Both the position numbers and the translations under genes were made by a program. Shown piece by piece: positions 24,917 through 33,518 of a stretch of DNA of 64,000 nt. The stretch covers positions 51,691-115,690 of the forward strand of contig JANOSD010000190.1 in assembly GCA_031415655.1 (NCBI GenBank). The letters are read 5' to 3'. The stretch comes from JAKOVR01 sp031415655 (GTDB lineage Bacteria > Actinomycetota > Acidimicrobiia > Acidimicrobiales > Acidimicrobilacustridaceae). The first letter of the stretch is position 1. Every line of letters starts with the position of its first letter. The notes below the pieces were generated by a model. It was given only the letters and a program-made list of their open reading frames with translations. It was not told the origin of the DNA and did no database searches.

Positions 24917-26373
24917 AGGGATTCCAGGAAGGAGAGGACCTTACGGCGGTCGTCGGCGGAAAGCCGCACGTAACGTTGTTGTGAACCGGCGGCCTCGCCC
25001 CCGTGCCAGAGGATTGCTTCCTCCACGGAACGGGCCCGGCCATCGTGCAGAAACCGCGTATGGCGATTCACGGTACCGGTGAGCCCGATGCCCCAGAGCG
25101 GTGCGGTGCGCCACTCCATGCCATTGGCTTCACCGTCGGGGCGGTTGTCGGCCAGGCCCTCGCCCATGTCGTGGAGCAGAAGATCGGTGTAGGGGCGGAT
25201 GACTTGTCCCGCCAGCACCGCGATCGAGTTGTTGGCCCCCGTCCGTAGTTCCGTGGTGTGGCATGCCGAGCACCCCGTGCTGGCAAAAAGTTCTTCGCCG
25301 GAGCGGTTGTTGGGCTCGGCGACGTCCCGCCGCGCGGGCACGGCCAGCGTGCGGTTGTAGAACACGACACGCCCGAGCTTTTGATCGTCGAGTTCGGGCG
25401 ATCCCCCGCTCGGAGCGGCGAGACACGCCGCTTGCACGCTGGTGCATTCCTCACCGGTGGCCAGCGTGGACCCGATGCCGATGTCGCCCCGGAAGGCACC
25501 GGCCACTTGGGCTTCCACCGTGGCGGCGTTGGACTTCCACCCGAACCGACCCAGCGCTCGTTCTCCCGTACGGGGGTCGAGCACGTAGTTCGGGCTGCCA
25601 CTTATGCCGTCACCATTGCGATCGTCGGGGTCGGCAAGGGCCAGAATCGTCGCGGCGGGGATGGCTTCGAGCAAGCCCACACCGAACACCGGCGGGGCAA
25701 CACGAGGGGAGATCATGAGGTTGGCGGACGGCGGTCCGTAGGCCGGATCGCCGATGGCATAGCTCGGCTTCAGCAACACATACACCGTGCCGTCGTCGAA
25801 CCGGCCGACGATCTCCTCGGTGGTGATGAGGATCGTGCCTTCGGCGGGCACGCCGTTGATCGACTTGTCCTGAAGCTGGCCGCCGTATACCGGATCAGGT
25901 ATCGGCGTACCGTCGGGGCCAGGCACCGACAGTCGGAGAAGCAGGCCCAGCTCCGACTTGCCGTTCGTGTCGAGCACCGGCGGCTGACCCCGTCCGTCTT
26001 TGAAGTGACACGACGAACACGATTGGGCGTTGAAGATAGGGCCGAGACCATCTCTCCCGTCGGTGGAGGCCGGGGCAGTAACCCAGTTGTCGTTGAAGAA
26101 ATTGTTGCCAACCGCGAACGCTCGACGTTCCTCTGCCGTGAGCTCCGGGGCCGAACGGGCGAAGGCGTCGGTGGAAACATCAACCACGGTGACTGCGCCA
26201 CCCGAACGAGCAAGCTCTTCGTCGTTCGGGCGGGGGCCGATCGGCACCGTAGCCGCGGAGGGACCCGTGGAGGCACCCCCCGCGGTCGGCGACGGCGTCG
26301 ATGTGCACGCCAGACCGAGCAACAGCAATGCGCCGGATGACGCCACCATCGCCGCCCGGCGCGCTCGGGTCAT
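24913..26373 (-). CDS. Di-haem oxidoreductase lipoprotein (putative thiol oxidoreductase, COG3488)
   Basis: Exported c-type cytochrome of 486 aa. The signal ends in lipobox LLGLAC. Two haem c sites are visible: CSSCH (about residue 118) in FNAQSCSSCHFKDGRGQP, and CSACH (about residue 371) in STGCSACHTTELRTG. The architecture matches the DHOR family related to di-haem peroxidases. It is coupled by ATGA to an imelysin gene on each side. A role in redox handling of iron at the cell surface is inferred from context; the enzymatic reaction is not established for this family. Confidence 0.88.
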   Translation of the reverse strand: MTRARRAAMVASSGALLLLGLACTSTPSPTAGGASTGPSAATVPIGPRPNDEELARSGGAVTVVDVSTDAFARSAPELTAEERRAFAVGNNFFNDNWVTAPASTDGRDGLGPIFNAQSCSSCHFKDGRGQPPVLDTNGKSELGLLLRLSVPGPDGTPIPDPVYGGQLQDKSINGVPAEGTILITTEEIVGRFDDGTVYVLLKPSYAIGDPAYGPPSANLMISPRVAPPVFGVGLLEAIPAATILALADPDDRNGDGISGSPNYVLDPRTGERALGRFGWKSNAATVEAQVAGAFRGDIGIGSTLATGEECTSVQAACLAAPSGGSPELDDQKLGRVVFYNRTLAVPARRDVAEPNNRSGEELFASTGCSACHTTELRTGANNSIAVLAGQVIRPYTDLLLHDMGEGLADNRPDGEANGMEWRTAPLWGIGLTGTVNRHTRFLHDGRARSVEEAILWHGGEAAGSQQRYVRLSADDRRKVLSFLESL

Positions 26374-27653
26374 ACCTCGAAGTTCACGGTGACCCCAAGG
26401 GCCTTGGCGGCATCGGCGATGAGTTCGCCCTGCTCCTCAAGCGCCGTGATTGCATCCTTGAGCGCCTTGCGGTCGGCGGAGCCTTCCTCGGCGGCGATCA
26501 TCTTCTCGAAGGTTGCGGGGAAGTTCGATGTGGCCTTGACCGTCGCATCGAGCTTGGCCGTCAGCTTGGCGTTGGTTTCGGGGCTCTTGGCGGCCACGAG
26601 GTCGGCGAGGCTGGGGCCACTGACCCCCGGGAACTTCGCCGTGTACACACGCTGCACGCCGATGGCGTTGTTCTTCACATCAGCGGAGGTGTTGTCGCTG
26701 AAACACGAGTGCTCGTCTTCTTGGTCTTTGGTGTCGAACGCCACCCCCATACGCTCCCCCGCGAGTTCGCCGGCGGTGAGGGCACCGATGCCACGGAAAA
26801 TCTTGCCCAACGATTCGGTGGGGCTTTTCTCAAAAGTGGCCCGGTAGTTGCCGGCCACGTTCGGGGCCCATTGTTCGGCCACCCCGGTGAGGTCGTCAAC
26901 CAAGACGTCGGCGAGCAGATCGAGGTAGGCGCCCCGACGTTTGGCGTTGGCTTCGGTGGTGTAGTCGGTGACCGGCCGGGTGCCGGCGCCATCGGCATTA
27001 AGATCCTGACCCCAAAGTAAAAACTCGATGGCATGCCAACCGGTGGAGATGTTGGTTTCACCATCTTTTTCGTTCGCTTCGAGGATCACGTCCTTGGTGA
27101 TGTCGGGGTAGGCCACGGGATCACCGATGATGCCTTTGGTGGTAGCGCCGTCGACGTAGTCGACGTAGGCCTCATCCATCGGCCAGGCATTGATCTGCCC
27201 CTCCGGACCCTTCTCGGGTTCGTCGATCGGACCGTCGTAGAACCGGAACGCCTCGGTGGGGCCGTAGTCGTCGCGCGCCGCCAACCACTGCTTCTTTGCC
27301 GCTTCGAGATTGGCCTCCGTTGGGGTGGCAACGAAGGTGTCGATCGAGGTCTGGAGCTTCTTGGTCGACGCCACCGACGCCGCGTAACTCTTCTCCACCA
27401 ACGAACCGTAGGTCTTCACGACACCAGCTTCGTCGACCTTGGCGGCGGGGTTTGAACCGGGGGTGCTTCCGGGGGTACTCCCGGAGGTAGTCCCCGGGGC
27501 GGTGCCCTTCGTGACGGTGCTGGAGGCCGCAGAGCCGGGTGGGGTGGAGGCGCCCGGCGTGGCGGTCGTGGTGGACGAGCAGGCCGAGAGCGCGAGCGCC
27601 CCGGCGACGGCGGGGGCCACCACGAGAGCGAAGGGACGACGGGGCTTATTCAT
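26370..27653 (-). CDS. Imelysin-family iron-regulated lipoprotein (COG3487/IrpA-like)
   Basis: First gene of the iron operon. From the ATG at 27653 the 427-aa protein has a signal with lipobox LALSAC, a Thr/Ser/Pro/Gly-rich linker (short 12-bp repeats) and a helical imelysin domain. That domain carries GWHAIEFLLWGQDL near residue 215, matching the GxHxxE motif, plus DDYGPTEAFRFYDGPID. Proteins of this type are iron-induced and probably bind metal at the surface. The upstream in-frame extension to 27689 lacks signal features. Divergent from the HTTM gene, with an IdeR-like box in the 64-bp gap. Confidence 0.88.
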   Translation of the reverse strand: MNKPRRPFALVVAPAVAGALALSACSSTTTATPGASTPPGSAASSTVTKGTAPGTTSGSTPGSTPGSNPAAKVDEAGVVKTYGSLVEKSYAASVASTKKLQTSIDTFVATPTEANLEAAKKQWLAARDDYGPTEAFRFYDGPIDEPEKGPEGQINAWPMDEAYVDYVDGATTKGIIGDPVAYPDITKDVILEANEKDGETNISTGWHAIEFLLWGQDLNADGAGTRPVTDYTTEANAKRRGAYLDLLADVLVDDLTGVAEQWAPNVAGNYRATFEKSPTESLGKIFRGIGALTAGELAGERMGVAFDTKDQEDEHSCFSDNTSADVKNNAIGVQRVYTAKFPGVSGPSLADLVAAKSPETNAKLTAKLDATVKATSNFPATFEKMIAAEEGSADRKALKDAITALEEQGELIADAAKALGVTVNFEV

Positions 27654-27696
27654 ACGGGGTTGCCTCCAGCGGGCAGTTGTCAGTTCCATTGTCGAT

Positions 27697-27715
27697 GAAC
27701 GTTAGCCTCTCCTAT
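27697..27715. promoter_or_regulatory. IdeR/DtxR-like iron box in a divergent promoter
   Basis: Positions 27697-27715 (core GTTAGCCT, then CCTA) match 13 of 19 positions of the DtxR/IdeR consensus TTAGGTTAGSCTAACCTAA. The site lies in the 64-bp gap between the imelysin start (27653) and the HTTM start (27718), so one repressor dimer pair could control both directions. The match is by eye; regulation is inferred. Confidence 0.55.
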
Positions 27716-27717
27716 CA

Positions 27718-29130
27718 ATGATCGAAACATTGGCCAACGTTCGGGGCGAGTTTCGCGAACAACCAGCAGAAAGTCGGCTGACAGTTCTACTCCCGGCGTT
27801 TGCTCGGGGCTTCGAGCGGCGAGTCGACGGGTCGTCCCTGGCCGTCGTGCGGTTCGTATTCGGCGCCGTGGGCGTCCTGAGTGCGGGGCGATTGGTTACC
27901 TACGGCTGGGTCGATGCGCTCTACGCTGCGCCGGCCAACCACTTCACCTATTCCGGCCTTCACTGGGTGCGCCCCTTGCCACCACCCGGTATGACCGCGC
28001 TCGTGGTGGTCATGGGTATCGCCGCCGCCTGCGTGGCCCTCGGTTGGCGGCATCACTGGGCGATGACCGTGTTCCTGTTGTCGTTCGGCTGGATCGAAGC
28101 CATCGACGTAGCCACCTACCTCAATCACTATTGGTTCCTCACCACGTTCGGAATAGTGCTGTGGTTTCTTCCTCCCGCGGCCAGTGTGCGCATGGGCATG
28201 ATCTGGTTTCTCCGGTTCCTGATCGCCGTCGTGTACTGCTTTGCCGGTCTCGCCAAACTCAATTCGGCCTGGCTCGTTGAGGGTCTCCCCCTTCGGCTCT
28301 GGTTGCCGGCTCGAGCCGACCTTCCCTTGGTGGGCAGTCTCCTCACCTGGCCGAACACGGCAACCTTGCTGAGCTGGGGCGGCGCCCTCTTCGATTGCAC
28401 GATCGTGGCGCTGTTGTTGTGGCGACGTTCGCGACCCGTGGCCTGGCTCTTCGTAGTCGTCTTCCACCTCGCCACTTGGGTGTTGTTTCCGATCGGGGTG
28501 TTCCCCTTTCTGATGGTCGGCGTCACCACCGTGTTTTTCGATCCGAACTGGCCTCGGCAGCTCATCGCACGTGTTCGCCGATCGGTCGGCCCAGCGGCCG
28601 TTGGGCCGGCGGCCGTCGGGCCAGCGGCCGTTGGGCCTGCGGCCGGGGTCGACGTTTCGGCGTCGTCGATGCCCTTGAACGGATTCGGGCGAACCGCGAT
28701 CGCCGTCGTGTGTCTTCTCTCCATCGTGGTGCCGTTGCGGCACCTGCTCTATCCCGGAGACGCCGCCTGGACCGGCGAGGGGTACCGATTCAGCTGGAAC
28801 GTACTCCTCAACGAAAAGGCCGGATCGGTGGCGTTCCATGTCACCGATCCGACGACCGGTCTCACCCACATCACGTCGGGCGAAGCACTGTTTACGCCGA
28901 TGCAATACCGGGTGATGTCCACCGATCCCGAGCTCATACGGCAGGCCGCCCACATCATCGCCGAGGAGAAAACCCGGCAGGGCCTACGGCCCGAAGTTCG
29001 CGTTGATGCCTGGATGTCGCTCAACGGAGGCCCAGCCTCACCACTTATCGACCCTGCCGTCGACCTCGCCGCCGAACCTGGCCGACTCACCCCGCAACCG
29101 TGGATCCTTCCCCCGAAAACCGCACCCTGA
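27718..29130 (+). CDS. HTTM-domain (vitamin K-dependent gamma-carboxylase-like) membrane protein
   Basis: Integral membrane protein of 470 aa. The HTTM region (about residues 30-330) has multiple helices with hallmark segments SLAVVRFVFGAVGVLSAGR and YLNHYWFLTTFG, and the C-terminal part (about 330-470) is soluble. A VGPAAVGPAAVGPAA repeat near residue 290 comes from in-frame 15-bp units. Human gamma-carboxylase belongs to this superfamily, but bacterial members are largely uncharacterised, and carboxylation is not implied. It is transcribed divergently from the imelysin/iron operon and shares its putative IdeR box. Confidence 0.8.
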   Translation: MIETLANVRGEFREQPAESRLTVLLPAFARGFERRVDGSSLAVVRFVFGAVGVLSAGRLVTYGWVDALYAAPANHFTYSGLHWVRPLPPPGMTALVVVMGIAAACVALGWRHHWAMTVFLLSFGWIEAIDVATYLNHYWFLTTFGIVLWFLPPAASVRMGMIWFLRFLIAVVYCFAGLAKLNSAWLVEGLPLRLWLPARADLPLVGSLLTWPNTATLLSWGGALFDCTIVALLLWRRSRPVAWLFVVVFHLATWVLFPIGVFPFLMVGVTTVFFDPNWPRQLIARVRRSVGPAAVGPAAVGPAAVGPAAGVDVSASSMPLNGFGRTAIAVVCLLSIVVPLRHLLYPGDAAWTGEGYRFSWNVLLNEKAGSVAFHVTDPTTGLTHITSGEALFTPMQYRVMSTDPELIRQAAHIIAEEKTRQGLRPEVRVDAWMSLNGGPASPLIDPAVDLAAEPGRLTPQPWILPPKTAP

Positions 29131-29178
29131 GCAGGCCACCCTGAGCAGCCCACCCTGAGCAGCCCACCCTGTGCGGTA
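29123..29178. repeat. 14-bp tandem repeat x3-4 over the HTTM stop codon
   Basis: Units of the type CACCCTGAGCAGCC (29123, 29137, 29151, partial at 29165). The first contains the HTTM stop. The 14-bp period places TGA codons at 29128, 29142 and 29156, one in each frame. Confidence 0.85.
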
Positions 29179-29190
29179 CGAAAAGGCGTG

Positions 29191-31497
29191 TTACGGAGCG
29201 AGAAGGGCGTGAGGCAGCGGGCGGTGATGAACGACAGCGAGGCGTTTGGTGGCGCGGGTGAGGGCCACGTAGAGCGACCGCATGCCTTGCGTTTCCTCTT
29301 CCACGATGGCCGCCGGCTCCACCACGATGCAGGCGTCAAGTTCGAGTCCCTTGGCCAGATAAACCGGCACCAGGGTGACCGCTTGATTAAGGCCGTGACG
29401 GTTTGCTTGCCCGTGTTCGATACCGCCGGCATCCAGCGCACGACTGAGCACCCGAACGGCCGAGGTGGCACACACGATCGCCACGTTGCCGGGGGTGACC
29501 GCGGCCAGTTCGCGGCGGACGACCTCACACAACAACTCGCCGAGCCGGTCGGCTTGGAACGCGATCTGCACGATGGGTTCGTCGCCTTCTTGGCGCACCG
29601 CCACCGGTGGCTTGAGATCCGGTGCGGCAACCCGCAGCACCCGCGCCGCCAACGTGAACAGCGGGGCCGGCGTGCGGTAGCCAATCGTGAGCTCGGCCCG
29701 CCGGGGCACCTTCTTGTCGGGGAGATGATCGAGGATCTCGTTCCAATTCTGGTGGGCCCATTGCCCCGTGGACTGTGCGATGTCGCCCACGATGGTCATC
29801 GAACCGTTGAGCGACCGACGGTTGAGCACCCGCAACTGCATCGGCGAGAGGTCTTGGGCCTCGTCGACGCAGATGTGGCCGTAGGTACGCACCTCGTCGT
29901 TGGGAAGAACCCCGTCGGTCTTTTCCGTGGCGCGCTGCTTCTTTGATTTGGGACGGGCGCCGAGCAGCGCTCGTGCTTCGTCGAGCAGCGGTGCATCGTC
30001 TTCGGGCCATTGGAACGTATCGAGGGCACCGGGATCATGAATGCGGGGGCGATGCAATGCCTGCCATTCGTAGTCGTCGAGGAGTCCGTTGGCGGCGGTG
30101 CGCAGCAGGCTCTTGGCCCCGTAGAACTCGTTCAGGAGCTGGGCCGGCGACAACACCGGCCACATCCATTCCAGTGCCTCGCGTACCTCAGTCGAGCCAC
30201 GAAGTCGGTCGCGAACGTCGTGAACGGCCAGCGGCTCGGCTCCCCGGGCGCTGCGGGCAAGAGCCGAGTAGAGCTCGGCCTCCACGAATCGCCGACCAAG
30301 ATTGTGCTTCCGATATCGACGTCGAGCCTGCTCGACGATGTGCCGGCTTTGCTCCTTCGTGATCCGCAAGCGGGTAACGCCATAGGGCACGATGAGGTCC
30401 TGCCGGAGGTACTGCTGACGTTGACGCACAGCGCGCTGCAGCAGCTTGGCCATACGGAGGTCGCCCTTGACTCGGGCGGTGCGGCCCTGATCACGGCCCC
30501 CGAAACGAACCTCACCCACGAGATCGGACAGCACCGCCATTTCGACGCCGGCCTCACCGAGCGACGGCAACACCTGCTCGATATAGCTGAGGAACAGCCG
30601 ATTCGGCCCCACCACGAGTACCCCTTGACCTTCGAGCGGGAACCGATGGGTATAGAGCAGGTACGCGGCACGATGCAGCGCCACCACCGTCTTGCCGGTA
30701 CCGGGACCGCCCTGCACCACAAGAACGCCGGAGAGCTGCGACCGGATGATCTCATCCTGCTCACCCTGGATGGTGGCGACGATGTCGGTGAGCCGACCAG
30801 TACGAGACGTCTCGAGGGCGCTGATCAACGCGCCGTACCCCGTAACACCCTCCGGACGGTCCGATGGTGCCAGCGCCAGCGCGGCGACGGCATCACCGAA
30901 GAGTTCATCGTCGATGTTCAGGATTGACTGACCCCGGGTGGCGAAATGACGCCGGCGAACCAACCCCATGGGCACCCGCCCCGTGGCGCGGTAGAACGGC
31001 TCGGCAATGGGTGCCCGCCAGTCCACGATGACCGGCTCTTGGTTGTCGTCCGCCACCGCAATACGGCCGATGTAGAACGAGTCGGCGATGCGGACACCCC
31101 CGGCGGCGGGCACCTCGTCGGTGCCGTCACCTTCGTCGTGGTCGTAGCCATAGGCCGACGATCCATCAGTCGAGCCGTTGGTTTCGGAGCCGTTGGACGG
31201 GGAGCCGTTGGACGGGTCATTCGAGGCAGCGTCAGCCGAGGCAGCCCGATGGTCGATCCCCACGTCGATGCGGCCGAAGCAGAGCGCCGTCTGCGCCGAA
31301 AGTTTGAGCTGGAGAAGCCGGCTCGACATCGTCTCCCAGATCACATCGCGCTCGAACTTGGCTTGATTGGTACCGCCTCGTCCGACCTCGACGAGTTCGG
31401 ACATCCTCGACGCCGCATCACGGGTGGCTTCAAGGCACGCGTAGGCGTGGTCGATGTAGGCCTGTTCAGCTTCGAGATCGGGGTGGGCGTGCGCCAT
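29191..31497 (-). CDS. HelD/UvrD-like ATPase (RNA polymerase-associated helicase family)
   Basis: A superfamily-1 ATPase of 768 aa. The N-terminal helical arm (residues 1-90) and the segment IGRIAVADDNQEPVIVDWRAPIAEPFY are typical of actinobacterial HelD. Walker A is VVQGGPGTGKTVVALHRAAYLLY, motif II is HICVDEAQDLSPMQ, and a C-terminal helicase motif includes LTRATKRLAV. HelD proteins remove or recycle stalled RNA polymerase, and some confer rifampicin tolerance; that role is inferred from the family. I start at the ATG at 31497. Similar 14-bp repeats flank it on both sides. Confidence 0.87.
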   Translation of the reverse strand: MAHAHPDLEAEQAYIDHAYACLEATRDAASRMSELVEVGRGGTNQAKFERDVIWETMSSRLLQLKLSAQTALCFGRIDVGIDHRAASADAASNDPSNGSPSNGSETNGSTDGSSAYGYDHDEGDGTDEVPAAGGVRIADSFYIGRIAVADDNQEPVIVDWRAPIAEPFYRATGRVPMGLVRRRHFATRGQSILNIDDELFGDAVAALALAPSDRPEGVTGYGALISALETSRTGRLTDIVATIQGEQDEIIRSQLSGVLVVQGGPGTGKTVVALHRAAYLLYTHRFPLEGQGVLVVGPNRLFLSYIEQVLPSLGEAGVEMAVLSDLVGEVRFGGRDQGRTARVKGDLRMAKLLQRAVRQRQQYLRQDLIVPYGVTRLRITKEQSRHIVEQARRRYRKHNLGRRFVEAELYSALARSARGAEPLAVHDVRDRLRGSTEVREALEWMWPVLSPAQLLNEFYGAKSLLRTAANGLLDDYEWQALHRPRIHDPGALDTFQWPEDDAPLLDEARALLGARPKSKKQRATEKTDGVLPNDEVRTYGHICVDEAQDLSPMQLRVLNRRSLNGSMTIVGDIAQSTGQWAHQNWNEILDHLPDKKVPRRAELTIGYRTPAPLFTLAARVLRVAAPDLKPPVAVRQEGDEPIVQIAFQADRLGELLCEVVRRELAAVTPGNVAIVCATSAVRVLSRALDAGGIEHGQANRHGLNQAVTLVPVYLAKGLELDACIVVEPAAIVEEETQGMRSLYVALTRATKRLAVVHHRPLPHALLAP

Positions 31498-31596
31498 GGA
31501 ACTCCTCAGCACTGGTCTGGACACCCCGCCGGGGCCGTTGCCAACACAACGACCCCCGTTGGGGGACCGACCATCCTATTGCGCGCGCCTCTCTCG

Positions 31597-31638
31597 TCCA
31601 CCCTGACTGATCCACCCTGACTGATCCACCCTGAGCGA
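31597..31638. repeat. 14-bp tandem repeat x3 upstream of helD-like gene
   Basis: Units TCCACCCTGACTGA, TCCACCCTGACTGA and TCCACCCTGAGCGA, in the gap between the divergent helD-like and endonuclease/phosphatase genes. They share period 14 and CCACCCTGA with the repeat on the other side of helD. Confidence 0.85.
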
Positions 31639-31682
31639 TCTACTGTGCGCCGCCGAAACCCGGAAGGTGACACGATGCGTCT

Positions 31683-32570
31683 ATGACCGACTCCGCCTAC
31701 GGACCCCTTATCGACACGCACCTCCGGGTGGTCACCTACAACCTCTGGTGGCGATTCGGCCCCGACAGCGCGACGCAGGGCCCATCATGGGCGCGACGAC
31801 TCCCGGCCATCATCGCCACGCTGCGTGCCCTCGACGCGGATGTCCTCTGCCTCCAGGAGGTGTGGGTCGAACTCGAATCTGGCCGTTCCTCGGCATCGGT
31901 CATCGCGGAGGCGCTGGGCATGGAGCACGTCATCAGTAACCGCGCTGACCTTGATGGCATCGGGTTCGCCAATGCCGTGTTGTCGCGATGGCCAATCGTG
32001 GGTTCCGACTGGCGGCCGCTTCCCTCGCCTGAACGCCACGAGGAATATCGCACGGTGCTACGGGCGGATATCGCCGGCCCCCGAGGCGACGTGCAGGCCT
32101 TCTCGACACACCTCCATTGGCGATTCGATCATTCCGAAATCCGGCAGGACGAAGTGCGCGAGATCTGTCGGTTCATCGCCGACTCGCCGCGCCGAACGGC
32201 GATGCCGCCAATCCTCTGCGGCGACTTCAACGCCGATCCTGATAGCGACGAGATCCGAATGCTTCGAGGTGCCACTACCCCGCCAGTGCCCGGCCTTGTG
32301 TTTCACGACGCCTGGCATGCGGCTGCCACCAAGGTCGGTCCGGTAGCCGCTGACGGCACCACCACGAGCGCGCCCGGCATCACCTGGTCGAACGACCAGC
32401 CTTACGCGCAGCTTGACCTCGAACCGGACCGCCGCCTCGACTATGTGTTCGTGGGCTGGCCCAAAGCCGGTGGCGCCGGACAGGCGCTGCGGGCGGAGGT
32501 GATCGGCGTGGATCCGGTTCCGATCTACCCGAGCGACCACTACGGGCTCTGCGTCGACCTGCGTTACTGA
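31683..32570 (+). CDS. Endonuclease/exonuclease/phosphatase family protein
   Basis: Metal-dependent phosphoesterase fold of 295 aa. The EEP motifs are in order: VVTYNLWWRFG, DVLCLQEVW (metal-binding Glu), FSTHLHWRFD, PPILCGDFNADPDS (Asn/Asp catalytic), RLDYVFVGW and PSDHYGLCVDL (Asp-His). No signal peptide, so probably cytoplasmic. The substrate could be DNA, a phospholipid or an inositol phosphate; sequence alone does not decide. Followed by a minisatellite. Confidence 0.88.
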   Translation: MTDSAYGPLIDTHLRVVTYNLWWRFGPDSATQGPSWARRLPAIIATLRALDADVLCLQEVWVELESGRSSASVIAEALGMEHVISNRADLDGIGFANAVLSRWPIVGSDWRPLPSPERHEEYRTVLRADIAGPRGDVQAFSTHLHWRFDHSEIRQDEVREICRFIADSPRRTAMPPILCGDFNADPDSDEIRMLRGATTPPVPGLVFHDAWHAAATKVGPVAADGTTTSAPGITWSNDQPYAQLDLEPDRRLDYVFVGWPKAGGAGQALRAEVIGVDPVPIYPSDHYGLCVDLRY

Positions 32571-33125
32571 GCGTGCCCGTCGAAGCGGGTCAACCCCACG
32601 GCCGCTCGGGCCGGACTTCCCGCTCCAGTGGCTTCTCGATTGCTCGTCCCTGAATACCCCGCTCCAGTGGCTCCTCGATTGCTCGTCCTGGGTTTCCCGC
32701 TCCAGTGGCTCCTCGATTGCTCGTCCCTGATACCCCGCTCCAGTGGCTCCTCGATTGCTCGTCCCTGATACCCCGCTCCAGTGGCTCCTCGATTGCTCGT
32801 CCCTCGCAATCCGCTCGCCACAGCCGCTCGGGCTAGGACAATCCGCTCGCCACAGCCGCTCGGGCCAGGGACAATCCGCTCGCCACGGCCGCTCGGGCCT
32901 GAAAAACACGACTGGCCGGGGATCGGGTGACCACCACGGTCCGATCCCCGACACGTCGCATTGGGGTTTGCCGCTCCCCTGGGGTTGAAGAGTCGGTGGC
33001 AATCGAGGAACAGAAGAGGAGTTGGGCTCTTGCGTTCCCTGCGTTGCACCGTCCCTGACGCCCGTCTTCCCCCGCGCTTACGCGACTTCGCGAAATCTTT
33101 TGGCGGCGGGCCGACAACTTCGCGA
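32571..33125. other. Gene-free stretch dominated by a minisatellite
   Basis: No convincing gene is seen in these 555 bp. Positions 32621-32811 are five 38-39-bp tandem units (CGCTCCAGTGGCTCCTCGAT core), and 32807-32905 are three 32-33-bp units (CAATCCGCTCGCCAC core). A partial second-type unit (about 32597-32612) precedes the array. Downstream to 33125 I see nothing else recognisable. Confidence 0.7.
32621..32905. repeat. Compound minisatellite (38-bp x5, 32-bp x3)
   Basis: First unit starts at 32621, 32660, 32698, 32736 and 32774; second unit starts at 32807, 32839 and 32872. The units are contiguous with no spacers and nearly identical, so recent slippage or unequal exchange is likely. Confidence 0.9.
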
Positions 33126-33389
33126 CTACTCGCCTTCGGACTCGCCGATCTCGCGCAACGCGTCACGGATCGCCACGCGGAGCCGACGAGCGATCACGGG
33201 GGACAAGTGGGCGACTAGGCCGGCGCCGGCTCGTCCGACCTCCTCGACGGTAAGCACCACACGAGGCTCCGCGTCGGCATAGTCGTCGGCGATCGCCACC
33301 GCCCACGAGATCGCCGTGAGGTCGTCTTCGGCGTACTCGGGGGGATAGTCAGACGGATCGAACGGGTAGTCATCGATGGAGCGGCGCAT
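33126..33389 (-). CDS. Small acidic hypothetical protein
   Basis: An 87-aa reading frame from the ATG at 33389 (MRRSIDDYPFDPSDYPPEYAE), acidic N-terminus, then a segment rich in Val/Ala and basic residues (LSPVIARRLRVAIRDALREIGE). I do not recognise it. Coding is supported by the codon-position GC bias and a plausible start; no Shine-Dalgarno is obvious. Homologues would be needed to be sure it is real. Confidence 0.45.
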   Translation of the reverse strand: MRRSIDDYPFDPSDYPPEYAEDDLTAISWAVAIADDYADAEPRVVLTVEEVGRAGAGLVAHLSPVIARRLRVAIRDALREIGESEGE

Positions 33390-33421
33390 GCGCCCATTCA
33401 ACTCCGCTCCCGGGCCAGAAC

Positions 33422-33455
33422 GCGACGATGCCGGCCCGAAGGCCGGCATCGTCGC
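33422..33455. terminator. Perfect 15-bp-stem hairpin, possible terminator
   Basis: Arms GCGACGATGCCGGCC and GGCCGGCATCGTCGC with loop CGAA, located 64 bp downstream of the DUF4397 gene stop (minus strand). A T-rich run follows only on the plus strand, so polarity is ambiguous. Confidence 0.55.
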
Positions 33456-33518
33456 AGTTTGTTTGTCCGAGTTTGAATGCCGAAGACCGATCGGCGGACG
33501 AAGCCGTCCGAGCGAATA

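Noticed and set aside
27787..28953. 388-residue minus-strand frame opposite the HTTM gene
   Set aside because: The plus-strand frame has membrane helices and family motifs, while this one is low-complexity and antisense.
32621..32905. CRISPR array
   Set aside because: The units are contiguous with no unique spacers, the period changes from 38 to 32, and no cas genes are present.
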